64,000 nt of DNA from positions 1,488,001 to 1,552,000 of the forward strand of contig OZ241337.1 of the NCBI GenBank assembly GCA_965200435.1, in the 5' to 3' direction. Below the pieces are notes generated by a model. That model had not been told where the DNA came from, did not search any database, and saw only the letters and a program-made list of their open reading frames with translations. The translations under genes were made by a program, and so were the position numbers. This DNA comes from Bin75 sp965200435 (GTDB lineage Bacteria; Nitrospirota; Nitrospiria; Nitrospirales; UBA8639). Positions 25,562 to 34,252 of this stretch are shown in pieces. Every line of letters begins with the position of its first letter. Within the stretch, counting starts at the first letter, position 1.

Positions 25562-26392
25562 TGGACAGAGGCGACCTGGACGTCTGCTACCAACAACTGG
25601 GCTTCACGGAAGCCCCGTTTCAAGTGACGCCGGATGCCGATTATTTTTTTCCGCGCGAAGCAGCATCTGCATGCCTTGGAGCATTTGCAATTCGGGATCG
25701 CCAGTGGTGAGTTGACGATGTTGACCGGTGAAGTCGGGGTCGGGAAAACGCTGGTGTGCCGGTACCTGTTGCGACATCCCCCGAGCGGTGTGCGCTTTGC
25801 CTACCTCTTGAACCCCGATCAGTCGTATGTGGATCTCCTGGTTTCAATTTACCGGGACCTCACCGGACGGGTTCTTGAAGATCGCACTATCGGAGGGCTG
25901 CAACGGACATTGTCCCACGTGTTGCTGCAATTGGCCGGGCAGAGTGAATGGGTGGCCGTTCTGGTTGACGAGGCGCACCGCTTGAGCGGAAAAGTCTTGG
26001 AAGGACTCAGGCTGTTATCGAACATGGACACCGAAAAAGAAAAACTTATGTGCCTGTTGTTTGTAGGACAACCCGAACTCGAGCGGATGTTATCCCATCG
26101 AGCGCTTCGCCCTCTGGCGCAACGCATCAGCATTCGGTTTAAATTGAAGCCATTCGATTGTCGGGAAACCATGGAATATATCCGGCATCGGCTGCAAGTC
26201 GCGGGGCCACGGACCCGGTTTCAATTTCCTCCAAGTGTCCTGATGCTCACGCACTATCTGAGCGGAGGCGTGCCACGCCGGATTAACCAGCTATGTCATC
26301 GTTCTTTGCTTGCGGCCTATGCCAGTCGCCGGTTCGAGGTCAGTCTGCGTATGGTGCTGCGTGCAAAACGGGAAATCACCGGCCTGACCTAG
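25561..26392 (+). pseudogene. mshM: MshM/ExeA-like AAA ATPase, frameshifted at a T7 tract
   Basis: The natural start ATG 25561 overlaps the mshL stop and gives LGFTEAPFQVTPDADYFF, the standard N-terminus of ExeA/GspA-type ATPases. At 25644-25650 there are seven T; removing one joins it to the long frame (25634-26392) with GEVGVGKT (Walker A) and VAVLVDEAHRL (Walker B). As written, only the long frame from ATG 25634 (252 residues) is intact, lacking about 28 residues before the P-loop domain. This may be a sequencing error, a mutation or transcriptional slippage. The TAG stop coincides with the TA border of MITE copy 4. Confidence 0.8.
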
Positions 26393-26537
26393 GGAGCCTC
26401 TGATTTCGTGTGATAGCGGGATGCAGGGCAAGGCGTCCCGGAGCGAAACCCGAAGCGTATCATAGAGATAGGTGAGGGTTGAGCGAGGACACCACGCCGC
26501 CATGCGCCCGATAGTGCACTAAATCAGAGGTTCCCTA
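26390..26537 (+). mobile_element. MITE-like element, copy 4
   Basis: 148 bases, ends TAGGGAGCCTCTGATT and AATCAGAGGTTCCCTA (one mismatch). Forward orientation. Its first three bases are the TAG stop of the mshM-like gene, and it separates that gene from the mshN-like gene. Confidence 0.9.
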
Positions 26538-26606
26538 GGGAATACGGACCATTGCCGGAAAAGAGAACGACGATGGGTAAGAAGAGGCCGGCACCAGAGA
26601 CGAGAA

Positions 26607-27650
26607 ATGAGTATTATCACGGATACGCTGAACCGGTTACAGGCTGAACGGGCGTGGCGCTTCGGGGAGCCCCCGGATTCGGCAACGCAGGCTCGCACGG
26701 GAGCCGCTGATTTCCGGGAGCCCGAGGTTCAGCCCCCGGCCCGGACTCTTCGAAAGCCTCTGCCATTTCTTATAGTTGTCCTGAGCGGTGTCGGGATTGC
26801 GGCCTACCTATGGGGTCTGCCCCTTATCGCAGCTCCGGACCAGGTGGCACCGGAATCTGAGCCTGGGTCGTTCAAGGCATTGAATCCGGGACAATCCGTT
26901 CCGTCCCGGAGCGTTGAGACGATTCCCGAACAACGGGACAAGCCCTTCACTGCGACTGTGGCAGAGGCCAGCGAAGCCATCAAGCCGAGGAAGGCTGTTT
27001 CAGTCTCCGGTCCGCCGGTAAAGACGAATCCGATTGCCAAAGACGTCCCGACCCGGAAGTCGCGTTCCTCTCTCGACGTTCGATCAACGGCGAAACCATC
27101 ACCGGCGCGCAACGTCAATTCACCATCTACCATTCAGCGGAAAACCCGGCGATCGTCACTTCTTCGGAATGCCACGCCTCTTCAAGTCAAACTGGCCCGC
27201 GCCCAACATTTCATTCAGAAACGGCGATATGCACGGGCCGTGACCGTCCTGCAACCCCTCTTCGTGGAGCCGCCTGAACATTGGGAGCCCTGGTTTTGGT
27301 TGGGCACGGCGCAATTGGGGCTAGGTCAATGGGACAATGCCCAGGCTTCGTTGGTGGAAGGGCTGGCTCGTGACGCCACGGTGCCGCAGCTATGGGTGCA
27401 ACGAGCCCTGGTGAGTGAACAACAGGGCCGATTCGGAGAAGCCTTGGATGCCCTTCGGCAAGCGGAGTTGTTGGCTCCGAAGCTGCCCGAGGTGCACCTG
27501 AACTTGGCGTATGCTCTGGAAGTGGAAGGGAACCGGCTTCTCGCGGTCAAGCATTACCGGATGTTTCTGACCCTGACCGAAGGCAAAAAAGCCTACCATC
27601 CCACCCGCAGAAAGGTCCTGGACCGGATCAGTCGATTAAGCAAAACCTGA
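26607..27650 (+). CDS. MshN-like TPR membrane protein
   Basis: A 347-residue bitopic membrane protein. Short cytoplasmic start (MSIITDTLNRLQAERAWRF), one transmembrane helix at about 52-72, a long low-complexity Pro/Ser/Lys linker (75-195), then TPR repeats (about 200-330: AQHFIQKRRYARAVTVLQPL, WFWLGTAQLGLGQWDNAQ, VHLNLAYALEVEGN). This order matches MshN of the MSHA pilus system, which helps assemble the secretin complex. It is separated from mshM by the MITE. Convergent with the nuclease gene downstream, overlapping by 15 bases. Confidence 0.75.
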   Translation: MSIITDTLNRLQAERAWRFGEPPDSATQARTGAADFREPEVQPPARTLRKPLPFLIVVLSGVGIAAYLWGLPLIAAPDQVAPESEPGSFKALNPGQSVPSRSVETIPEQRDKPFTATVAEASEAIKPRKAVSVSGPPVKTNPIAKDVPTRKSRSSLDVRSTAKPSPARNVNSPSTIQRKTRRSSLLRNATPLQVKLARAQHFIQKRRYARAVTVLQPLFVEPPEHWEPWFWLGTAQLGLGQWDNAQASLVEGLARDATVPQLWVQRALVSEQQGRFGEALDALRQAELLAPKLPEVHLNLAYALEVEGNRLLAVKHYRMFLTLTEGKKAYHPTRRKVLDRISRLSKT

Positions 27651-28127
27651 GCGGCAGCTTGAACGGCTACGTATGGCGTTCCATGACAATGAGCGATTGC
27701 ATAAAACGTGTGTAATTCTTGTCTGTTTCCCGTTACAACGTATTGAAAATTTCTGAAGCTTTTTACTGACATGGCGTTTGAGACTTCTAGAGACCAAAAC
27801 CGGATAACAGTTGAATTGATTGGGGTAATGCTTCTTGAAAAACTTGATCCCTCCTTCCAACTGATCCTTCACATCGCCTGGAATTATCCGTTTCGTCTTA
27901 AACTCCACGGGAAGAACAAAGATATCCCTATCTTCCTCGACCACAATGAGACGGTCGCATCTTTTGCCTTGAACGTGAGATTGTTTTTGTTTTGCAATGC
28001 AATCGATATCCAGAATGATCTTTTGCCCTGGAAAGCCACTTAAATCGAGTTTGCACTGTGATGCCTCGCAAGAGGAGCGTACGCATTGACTGAAGCGACT
28101 GCGTAGTGTGGAGACAGGGGAATTCAT
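27636..28127 (-). CDS. PD-(D/E)XK-like protein paired with an OLD-type ATPase
   Basis: A 163-residue protein of a family I know only as an uncharacterised partner of ATPase genes. It has four early Cys (CVRSSCEASQC), a SGFPGQKIILDID stretch, and the D-E-K set of a PD-(D/E)XK fold: Asp58 in KRCDRL, Glu75 and Lys77 in LPVEFKTK. That spacing is typical of restriction-like nucleases. The C-terminal RITHVLCNRSL is a further conserved-looking strand. Its ATG overlaps the ATPase stop (ATGA), so both are co-translated. Nuclease activity is inferred from the motif. Confidence 0.7.
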   Translation of the reverse strand: MNSPVSTLRSRFSQCVRSSCEASQCKLDLSGFPGQKIILDIDCIAKQKQSHVQGKRCDRLIVVEEDRDIFVLPVEFKTKRIIPGDVKDQLEGGIKFFKKHYPNQFNCYPVLVSRSLKRHVSKKLQKFSIRCNGKQTRITHVLCNRSLSWNAIRSRSSCRSGFA

Positions 28128-29539
28128 CCTGCATTGTTCTGTTGATCGAATTGTTCCAGAAGCCCCACGGTTTCGTTATACAGATCTGAAGAGACCTTGT
28201 CGTGGTCTTCAGGAGACAAACCATTTTCCGGGTCAAATTTCAATTGCTTAACGATTGTCCCGCCATTGCGCCGGTTAAACACGTAGGCGCCGATTTCATC
28301 TTCTTCCAAGAAGACCTTCTGAGGGTCGGGCAATTGACTCCGCATGGATTTTTTCAATTTCGATAAGCGAACGTGATTGGCGAGTTGGTCCAGAAAATAA
28401 TCGCTGTGCGTCGTCACCATAACCCGAACACCTGCGCGCACTAGACGAACAATGACTGCGGCAATCTTTCTTTGGGCTTCAGGGTGGAGATGGGCTTCAG
28501 GCTCTTCAATAATCAACAAATCGCCTTTCCGTACCCTGTGCCTGATAAAAAGAACAACGGGAGCAAGTTCGGAGACCATTGATGAGGAACACAGTAATGG
28601 GATTTCCAACCGTTTCTGCTTATAGAAAAACCGTGGGTAGTGAATGGCTTCGAAAAATCTGGTCTTAATGGAACCTTTCAGAATCTTTTCTTCCACTTCG
28701 TTTGCTATTTCAGAGACAATCGCCTCTTCCTCTTTTTGCTTTGTGCCCATACTGGTAAGTTCTTGGAGAAAATCAGCGAGGATCCCACTGAGGGTAGGAA
28801 CGGAAACGTCGGCTAATCCTGCAAATGGCGTTTGTTTTAGCAGGGCTCCGACGATGGCCTGATGGCTTTGCATGATGCCGGTTCTTGCTGCAGGCAGATA
28901 AAAAGCTCCTTTTTGAAAGTCCAAATAAAGGGAAAGGGGATCATCTGTCATCTCTCCCAGTACACTAGCAAGAAATAGCTGTTTCCTTATCTCTGGTGGT
29001 TCGTTGTTTCGAAAATATAGATAACTGCGAAAAGGAAGGCTGACGTTTTTGATTTCCAGGTCGGCTTTCTTGAAAGAAAAGAGTTTGAAGCTTTTCTGGC
29101 TATCTTCGAAATCCAAAAAAAATGTATCAGTGAATAATTGATTTTCCTTGGTGGAAGTTCCCATGCAACGATAAAGTTCTTCATGGAATACTTGCGCAAG
29201 CTCGTGTCCAATTTTTGCTTTGGTCAACGCCTGCAATTTTCCAGACAACTCCCCAAAATTCGATATTTCCTCTTTTTTCTCGATGAACTTGGTGAATGCC
29301 TCGGTAAATTCTTTTTCATGTTCGAAAGGGGATGGGGTTTCGCGCCTCTTTATATTTCTGAAGAAAAGAAGGCCTCCAGGCTCAAAGGAGCTGAACAAGG
29401 CATAAATGAGCACGGCGAGGTAGGATTTTCCCGTGTTGCTGGGACCGACAAAAACGGTCAAGGGCCGGAGGGCAACGTCTTGTGCCTCTGCGATCGGGCC
29501 GAAGTTTTTGATGGAAATTTTCATCGTGTCTTCTGCCAT
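28124..29539 (-). CDS. OLD-like AAA/ABC-type ATPase
   Basis: A 471-residue ATPase of the group found in many defence systems. MKISIKNFGPI near the start, Walker A GPSNTGKS (about 32-39), a helical insertion (80-300), a degenerate signature CSSSMVSEL (about 344), Walker B LLIIEEPEAHLHPEAQ and switch His in TTHSDYFLDQL. There is no Toprim domain, unlike OLD itself; the nuclease role would fall to the downstream gene. Starts at 29539 or 29524. AT-richer than its neighbours and wedged between pilus and regulator genes, consistent with transfer. Confidence 0.82.
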   Translation of the reverse strand: MAEDTMKISIKNFGPIAEAQDVALRPLTVFVGPSNTGKSYLAVLIYALFSSFEPGGLLFFRNIKRRETPSPFEHEKEFTEAFTKFIEKKEEISNFGELSGKLQALTKAKIGHELAQVFHEELYRCMGTSTKENQLFTDTFFLDFEDSQKSFKLFSFKKADLEIKNVSLPFRSYLYFRNNEPPEIRKQLFLASVLGEMTDDPLSLYLDFQKGAFYLPAARTGIMQSHQAIVGALLKQTPFAGLADVSVPTLSGILADFLQELTSMGTKQKEEEAIVSEIANEVEEKILKGSIKTRFFEAIHYPRFFYKQKRLEIPLLCSSSMVSELAPVVLFIRHRVRKGDLLIIEEPEAHLHPEAQRKIAAVIVRLVRAGVRVMVTTHSDYFLDQLANHVRLSKLKKSMRSQLPDPQKVFLEEDEIGAYVFNRRNGGTIVKQLKFDPENGLSPEDHDKVSSDLYNETVGLLEQFDQQNNAG

Positions 29540-29630
29540 TATCGTATCACCGCCCGTCGTCTCGCAACCGCTTTGAAACGTTCAGCTTCCAGGGTCATCC
29601 CGTTTTCGAATTTCCTGGAAAGCGTCGGGG

Positions 29631-29996
29631 CTAAGAGATGGGGCGGCAGTCCTTGTCCCTGAACGTGCTTCGGATTGCCCGCAGCAGTCGCGCCAGAATT
29701 CCCTTGGGCTCGGGATCGAGATGTTCTTCCCACCGCTCCTGGTTGCCTAAATAGGCGTCACCTCGGAATTGGAGACGGCTGCGAAGTTGCGTGTAGCCTT
29801 GGTCCTGGAGTCGGTTGACGAGGCTCGCGATGGCGGCTTGTTCCGTGACCTGTGGTCCAGTTTCCAGAAGGAAGCGTTCATACCGAAAGACGGCCTGAAC
29901 CCTACCACTTACGACTCTCATTTCGACTTGCCGATTAAAGCCTCGACCCAAGTCATCCAGGCCGGCAAGTTGATAGGTATTTGTCGAAGACTCCAT
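29631..29996 (-). CDS. Hypothetical small protein
   Basis: A 121-residue protein I do not recognise. ATG 29996 is chosen over upstream codons because it gives MESSTNTYQLAGLDDLGRGF as a plausible start. Features are a predicted beta stretch (MRVVSGRVQAVFRYERFLL) and a helix (QAAIASLVNRLQDQG), with a charged tail. It lies between the ATPase gene and the sigma-54 regulator gene on the same strand. No motif is visible. Confidence 0.45.
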   Translation of the reverse strand: MESSTNTYQLAGLDDLGRGFNRQVEMRVVSGRVQAVFRYERFLLETGPQVTEQAAIASLVNRLQDQGYTQLRSRLQFRGDAYLGNQERWEEHLDPEPKGILARLLRAIRSTFRDKDCRPIS

Positions 29997-30043
29997 GTGA
30001 GCGACCCGGTGGGGCGAAAGGTGTCGCATTTTGCCGGACGCGG

Positions 30044-31438
30044 CTATTCCAATTCATCGGCAATCTTTTTCAAGCGCCGGTCTAGCGCAAACCGGGTGAG
30101 CCCCAATTTTTGAGCGGCTAAACTTTTATTCTGTCCACAGAGTTTCATCACTTCTTCAATGATCGCGGATTCGGTTTCCGCCAAGGTCTGCTGTCCCAAG
30201 ATCATCTCCAACCTGAGAACCGGTTCGTCGGTCCGGGTGGTGGATGAAACGACTTTTTTGGTTTCTTCATGGAGATCCCTGGGCAAGTCCCCGGGAGTCA
30301 ACGTTTTTCCATGACAAAAGATCACGGCTCTTTCGATGACGTTCTCCAACTCGCGGATGTTTCCCGGGTACGCGTAGCGCTCAAGAAGGGCCCGGGCTTC
30401 AGGGTCGATCTTGCCGATGTCTTTATTGAGATCCCGGCTATGGTGAAACAGGCAGTGAAGGCTCAGGGGGAAAATATCTTCAACGCGTTGCCGCAGGGGC
30501 GGGAGTTCTAACGACACGACGTTGAGCCGAAAAAATAAATCCTCCCGAAACGTCCCCTGGTTCACGTCTTTTTTCAAGTCCCGATTCGTTGCGGCAATCA
30601 ACCTGAAATCTACGGCAATCTCTTCCTGACCACCCAGTCGTTTGAAGGAGCGTTCCTGAAGGACGCGAAGCAGCTTGGCTTGCATGGAAGGATTCAAATC
30701 ACCGATTTCATCCAGGAACAGTGTTCCTCCTTCGGCTTGTTCACAGAGTCCCGGTTTTCGCTGGGCGGCACCAGTGAACGCCCCGCGTTCGTATCCGAAC
30801 AATTCGCTTTCAAATAATTCCTGGGGAATGGCCGTACAATTGACGCCGACAAAAGGCGCGTCCCGTCGCGGGCCATTGTGGTGCAGAACGCGGGCGATGA
30901 ATTCCTTGCCCGTTCCGGTTTCACCTTGGAGCAGAACGGTGGTCTTGGCGTTTTGGCTCAATTCCTGGATTTGGGCCACTAACTCTTGCATGACGGGGCT
31001 GTCGGCAATAAGTTCCTTGAGTGCGTATCGACCGGCACTGCTTTGGTTTTCAAAACTGACCCGGCGACGCAGAGTCAAATAGTCGATCGCTCGTTCGACA
31101 ACCGGACCGACACCGGACAGATCGACGCTTTTGATCAAAAAGTCATACGCCCCCAATCGCATGGCTTCGACGGCGTCTTCAATGGTCCCGTAGGCAGTCA
31201 AAAGGATGACAAGTGGTTGCGGGGCTTTGGGCCGGATATGCTTGAGGGTCTCGATGCCGGTCATGCCCGACATTTTCAGGTCGAGCAGGATAATGTCGGG
31301 AATATCGTGGTCCAACCCTTCAAGAAGAGCCTCTCCCGAGTCGAAGCTTCGCACGTCGTGCCGGCCGCGAGCCAACCGGCGGGTGATCGACGAGCGAACG
31401 ACTTCATCATCATCCGTGACGAAAATTGACGCGCGCAT
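30044..31438 (-). CDS. NtrC-family response regulator
   Basis: A 464-residue sigma-54 activator. Receiver domain 1-120 with the phospho-acceptor Asp53 in ILLDLKM and the acidic pocket DDD at 9-11. AAA+ domain about 140-370 with GETGTGKE, GAFTGA and GGTLFLDEIGD. C-terminal Fis-type helix-turn-helix (QNKSLAAQKLGLTRFALDRRL). Its ATG follows the stop of the kinase gene by one base, so the two form one unit and a signalling pair. Its target promoters are not identified; the sigma-54 promoter at 38143 is one possibility. Confidence 0.93.
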   Translation of the reverse strand: MRASIFVTDDDEVVRSSITRRLARGRHDVRSFDSGEALLEGLDHDIPDIILLDLKMSGMTGIETLKHIRPKAPQPLVILLTAYGTIEDAVEAMRLGAYDFLIKSVDLSGVGPVVERAIDYLTLRRRVSFENQSSAGRYALKELIADSPVMQELVAQIQELSQNAKTTVLLQGETGTGKEFIARVLHHNGPRRDAPFVGVNCTAIPQELFESELFGYERGAFTGAAQRKPGLCEQAEGGTLFLDEIGDLNPSMQAKLLRVLQERSFKRLGGQEEIAVDFRLIAATNRDLKKDVNQGTFREDLFFRLNVVSLELPPLRQRVEDIFPLSLHCLFHHSRDLNKDIGKIDPEARALLERYAYPGNIRELENVIERAVIFCHGKTLTPGDLPRDLHEETKKVVSSTTRTDEPVLRLEMILGQQTLAETESAIIEEVMKLCGQNKSLAAQKLGLTRFALDRRLKKIADELE

Positions 31439-31439
31439 C

Positions 31440-33368
31440 TCAGGCCAACACGACGGGTTGTTGTTGAAGGGTTAACGGAAGCCAGAGGGAGATGACGGTG
31501 CCGACGCCTACCTGGGAGTCGGCCCGGATGTTGCCCCCATGCGTTTCAATAATGTTTCTGCAGATGGCCAATCCCAACCCGGTGCCCTGTCGTTTCCCCA
31601 TCGTGAAAAAGGGATCGAAAATTTTGGGGAGATCTTCAGGATTGATGCCCTTCCCATTGTCCTGAATGGTGGTGAGCAGCCCCCTGTGTCCGTCGCGTAA
31701 TTCCTCTTGCGCGGCCACCCGGATTGCCCCGTGCTCTCCCAACGCTTCGACGGAATTTTGAATCGCATTGAGGACCACTTGCTTGATCTGATCACGATCG
31801 GCTTCAAGCGCAGGAAGGTCAGGAGGAAAGGATGAGGTCACGTTGAAGGGTTTCCGCCCGGCGGAATGACGTACGAGGTCCAGGGTTTCCTCGGCCAGCG
31901 CAGCCATCTCGAACGATCCCGGAACAATATCGCGAGGTCTGGCGTATTCGACAATCTGAGTCACGATCCGGTCCAGGCGGCGGGTTTCCTTGAGGATCGT
32001 TTGCAGGTCCCGTCGCTTGTCGTCTTTGGGCGAAAAGTCTTCCATGAGCAGCGACGTCGTGGAGCCGATGCCCACGAGGGGATTGCGAATTTCATGCGCG
32101 ATGCCTGCCGCCACCTGTCCCAGGGTGGCGAGGCGTTCCGCCCTGCTGAGTTTTTCCTTCATTTGCTCAAAAGCCGTGATATCGACATTAAAGCCCTGAT
32201 ACAGCGAACCACCGTCTTGCCCGTCTTGAATGGGGATTGCGCGGCTCAGGACCTTATGCGTGGTTCCGTCAGGATGAACGAAACGAAAGACGTTTTCAAA
32301 GGGAACCTGTTGCGCCGTGGCCTTGACGAACGCCTCATGCACTTGTGCGCGGTCGGCGGGGTGTATGGCGTCCCAGATACATTCCGACTCCGGAGGATTA
32401 TTCGGATCGTGTCCGGCCAGCCTCCAATTCTCACGATTACAAAAAATAATGCGTCCGTCTTTGGCGGTATAAATACCGAACGGGGCATGGTCCACAATGC
32501 CGCGATATTTGGATTCGGAATGCGACAGGTCGATGTTCAGGTTGCGCAACGCGGCTTCCGACGTTTGGATCTGGCCGATGAATTCCCGAATCTGTTGACC
32601 CATCTCATGCATGACTCTCGTCAGGTCACCGATTTCATCGCCCCGGTCCAGGACCTGGACGTCAGGGACCGTCCCATCCGGCCGGTTTTCAACGGATTTG
32701 GCCAGGGTGACCAAGGGACCGGCAATCGATTGCGCCAACAGGCGGAGCACGAACACCATAGGGATGAGAGCCAACGATCCTCCCCCCACAATCACACTCA
32801 AAAGAAAGCCTCGATCATTCGACGTGCGTTCCAGGGTCTGCCGCAGAACATCGCCTTCCCGCTTGTCGAAACGGGCAATTTCCTCTCGAATGCTCAACAT
32901 TAGCCGCCGTCCTGCTCCGGATTCGATGTATTCAAGCGCTTGATCTGCATGACCCAGCTTGGCTTGTTCAATCAACCGATCCTTATCTTCCATCAACGTT
33001 TTAACCAGGGCTTGGGCTTTCAGAATTTCAGCGTGTTGTTCCTGATCATGTTGCACCATCTGGGCGAGGGTCCGTCCAACCTCCAGCACGCGTTGTTTGG
33101 CAGCAATATAGGGATTCAGAAATTTCGGTTGGAGGGTCAGGACGAACCCGCGGAAACCCGTCTCCAAATCGACAATGAGTCGCAAGTAGTCGGCGGCAGT
33201 GGTTTGGACGTGGTACACTTGGTTAAGCCGGTCTTCATCCCGAGAAAAGGTTTGAACGCTGTTAAAGGTGACGATGCTGAGGACGGCGAGTGTGAGAATA
33301 GGAATAACCGAGACGAGAAGGAGCTTTTTTTCAATCGGAAGATTGTTGAATCGTCGAAAAATTCGCAT
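31440..33368 (-). CDS. CHASE3-HAMP-PAS sensor histidine kinase
   Basis: A 642-residue inner-membrane kinase. N-terminal helix (about 12-35), periplasmic CHASE3-type helical domain (about 40-185, with VDLETGFRGFVLT), second helix (about 188-210), HAMP linker, PAS domain (about 285-400, FGIYTAKDGRIIFCNREN), HisKA with the phospho-acceptor His near residue 425 in GIAHEIRNPL, and a complete HATPase domain (NAIQNSVEAL, DNGKGI, GTGLGLAI). It should phosphorylate the NtrC-type regulator that follows at once. The gene for a heme-binding protein starts divergently about 200 bases away. Confidence 0.92.
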   Translation of the reverse strand: MRIFRRFNNLPIEKKLLLVSVIPILTLAVLSIVTFNSVQTFSRDEDRLNQVYHVQTTAADYLRLIVDLETGFRGFVLTLQPKFLNPYIAAKQRVLEVGRTLAQMVQHDQEQHAEILKAQALVKTLMEDKDRLIEQAKLGHADQALEYIESGAGRRLMLSIREEIARFDKREGDVLRQTLERTSNDRGFLLSVIVGGGSLALIPMVFVLRLLAQSIAGPLVTLAKSVENRPDGTVPDVQVLDRGDEIGDLTRVMHEMGQQIREFIGQIQTSEAALRNLNIDLSHSESKYRGIVDHAPFGIYTAKDGRIIFCNRENWRLAGHDPNNPPESECIWDAIHPADRAQVHEAFVKATAQQVPFENVFRFVHPDGTTHKVLSRAIPIQDGQDGGSLYQGFNVDITAFEQMKEKLSRAERLATLGQVAAGIAHEIRNPLVGIGSTTSLLMEDFSPKDDKRRDLQTILKETRRLDRIVTQIVEYARPRDIVPGSFEMAALAEETLDLVRHSAGRKPFNVTSSFPPDLPALEADRDQIKQVVLNAIQNSVEALGEHGAIRVAAQEELRDGHRGLLTTIQDNGKGINPEDLPKIFDPFFTMGKRQGTGLGLAICRNIIETHGGNIRADSQVGVGTVISLWLPLTLQQQPVVLA

Positions 33369-33571
33369 CGTGAAGCTCTGTTCGTATCTTAGGGGTGACG
33401 CGTGGGGGTGTCAAACCGCAATTGGAAACCGCCTTGCGGTCGACGTGCAGAGGTGACGCGGGCCGGATGAAAGTCCTCTGGTGAGCCGGGTCCGGTTCGG
33501 GTATGATGATGCCCGGCTGTGCCGCATCCGGGGCCAAGCCGGTGAAACGAGGAGAGAGCCGCATCGAAACC

Positions 33572-34147
33572 ATGAAGAAACGAACAGTCTGGTTGTACGG
33601 GGTGATGTTTGTGCTGGGCCTTGTCGCGGGATGGTCCTTCAGTAATCAACGACTGCCTGTTCAGGGTATTCCCGCACGAACCGTGGCTGATTATCTCCAC
33701 GGGGTGATCGAGGCAGACCGGACGTTTTATACGCAGCACATTGTCGAGCGTATGGAAGCCATGCTGATCGTGAATGCGTCGGAAAACTGGATCAACGACA
33801 AAACCCTGCCGCTACCCGCCCAGTTTCTGCGGGAATCGTCTCGCAGTCTGCGTTTGCGTGATGCGCCGTTTCGCTACCGGTTGGTCAGTCTCTGGCCGCT
33901 GAATCCCCAAAACGCTCCGGCTTCGGACCAGGAACGGCAGCTGCTGGAACAGGTCGTCGAATTCGGGGAGGTCACGGAGGGAGAAGTCACGCTGAACCAC
34001 AAACGCTACTTTCAGGCGATCTATCCGGACCGGGCCGTGAGCCGAGCCTGCGTGTCTTGCCACAATGCGCACGTCGAGTCTCCCAAGCGAGACTTCAAAC
34101 TCAATGACGTGATGGGAGGGCTGGTCATCGAGGTGCCCTTGGATTAG
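33572..34147 (+). CDS. DUF3365 (Tll0287-like) heme-binding protein
   Basis: A 191-residue exported or membrane-anchored protein with one helix at about 6-24. The body matches DUF3365 sensors: FRYRLVSLWPLNPQNAP, then a C-terminal heme site CVSCH within AVSRACVSCHNAHVESP and DVMGGLVIEVPL. Such domains bind c-type heme and are thought to sense redox state or gases. ATG 33572 is chosen over upstream ATG 33503. Divergent from the kinase gene, so it may share its regulation or supply its signal. Confidence 0.82.
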   Translation: MKKRTVWLYGVMFVLGLVAGWSFSNQRLPVQGIPARTVADYLHGVIEADRTFYTQHIVERMEAMLIVNASENWINDKTLPLPAQFLRESSRSLRLRDAPFRYRLVSLWPLNPQNAPASDQERQLLEQVVEFGEVTEGEVTLNHKRYFQAIYPDRAVSRACVSCHNAHVESPKRDFKLNDVMGGLVIEVPLD

Positions 34148-34252
34148 GGACACGTTTCCCGGGAAGAGGGGGGCCAACCATGTTTTTCCCGGGGCATTGA
34201 AGATTTCTTCCGGTCTTTGCTACGTTCCCCACCAATTGCCAACGGTAAACGG

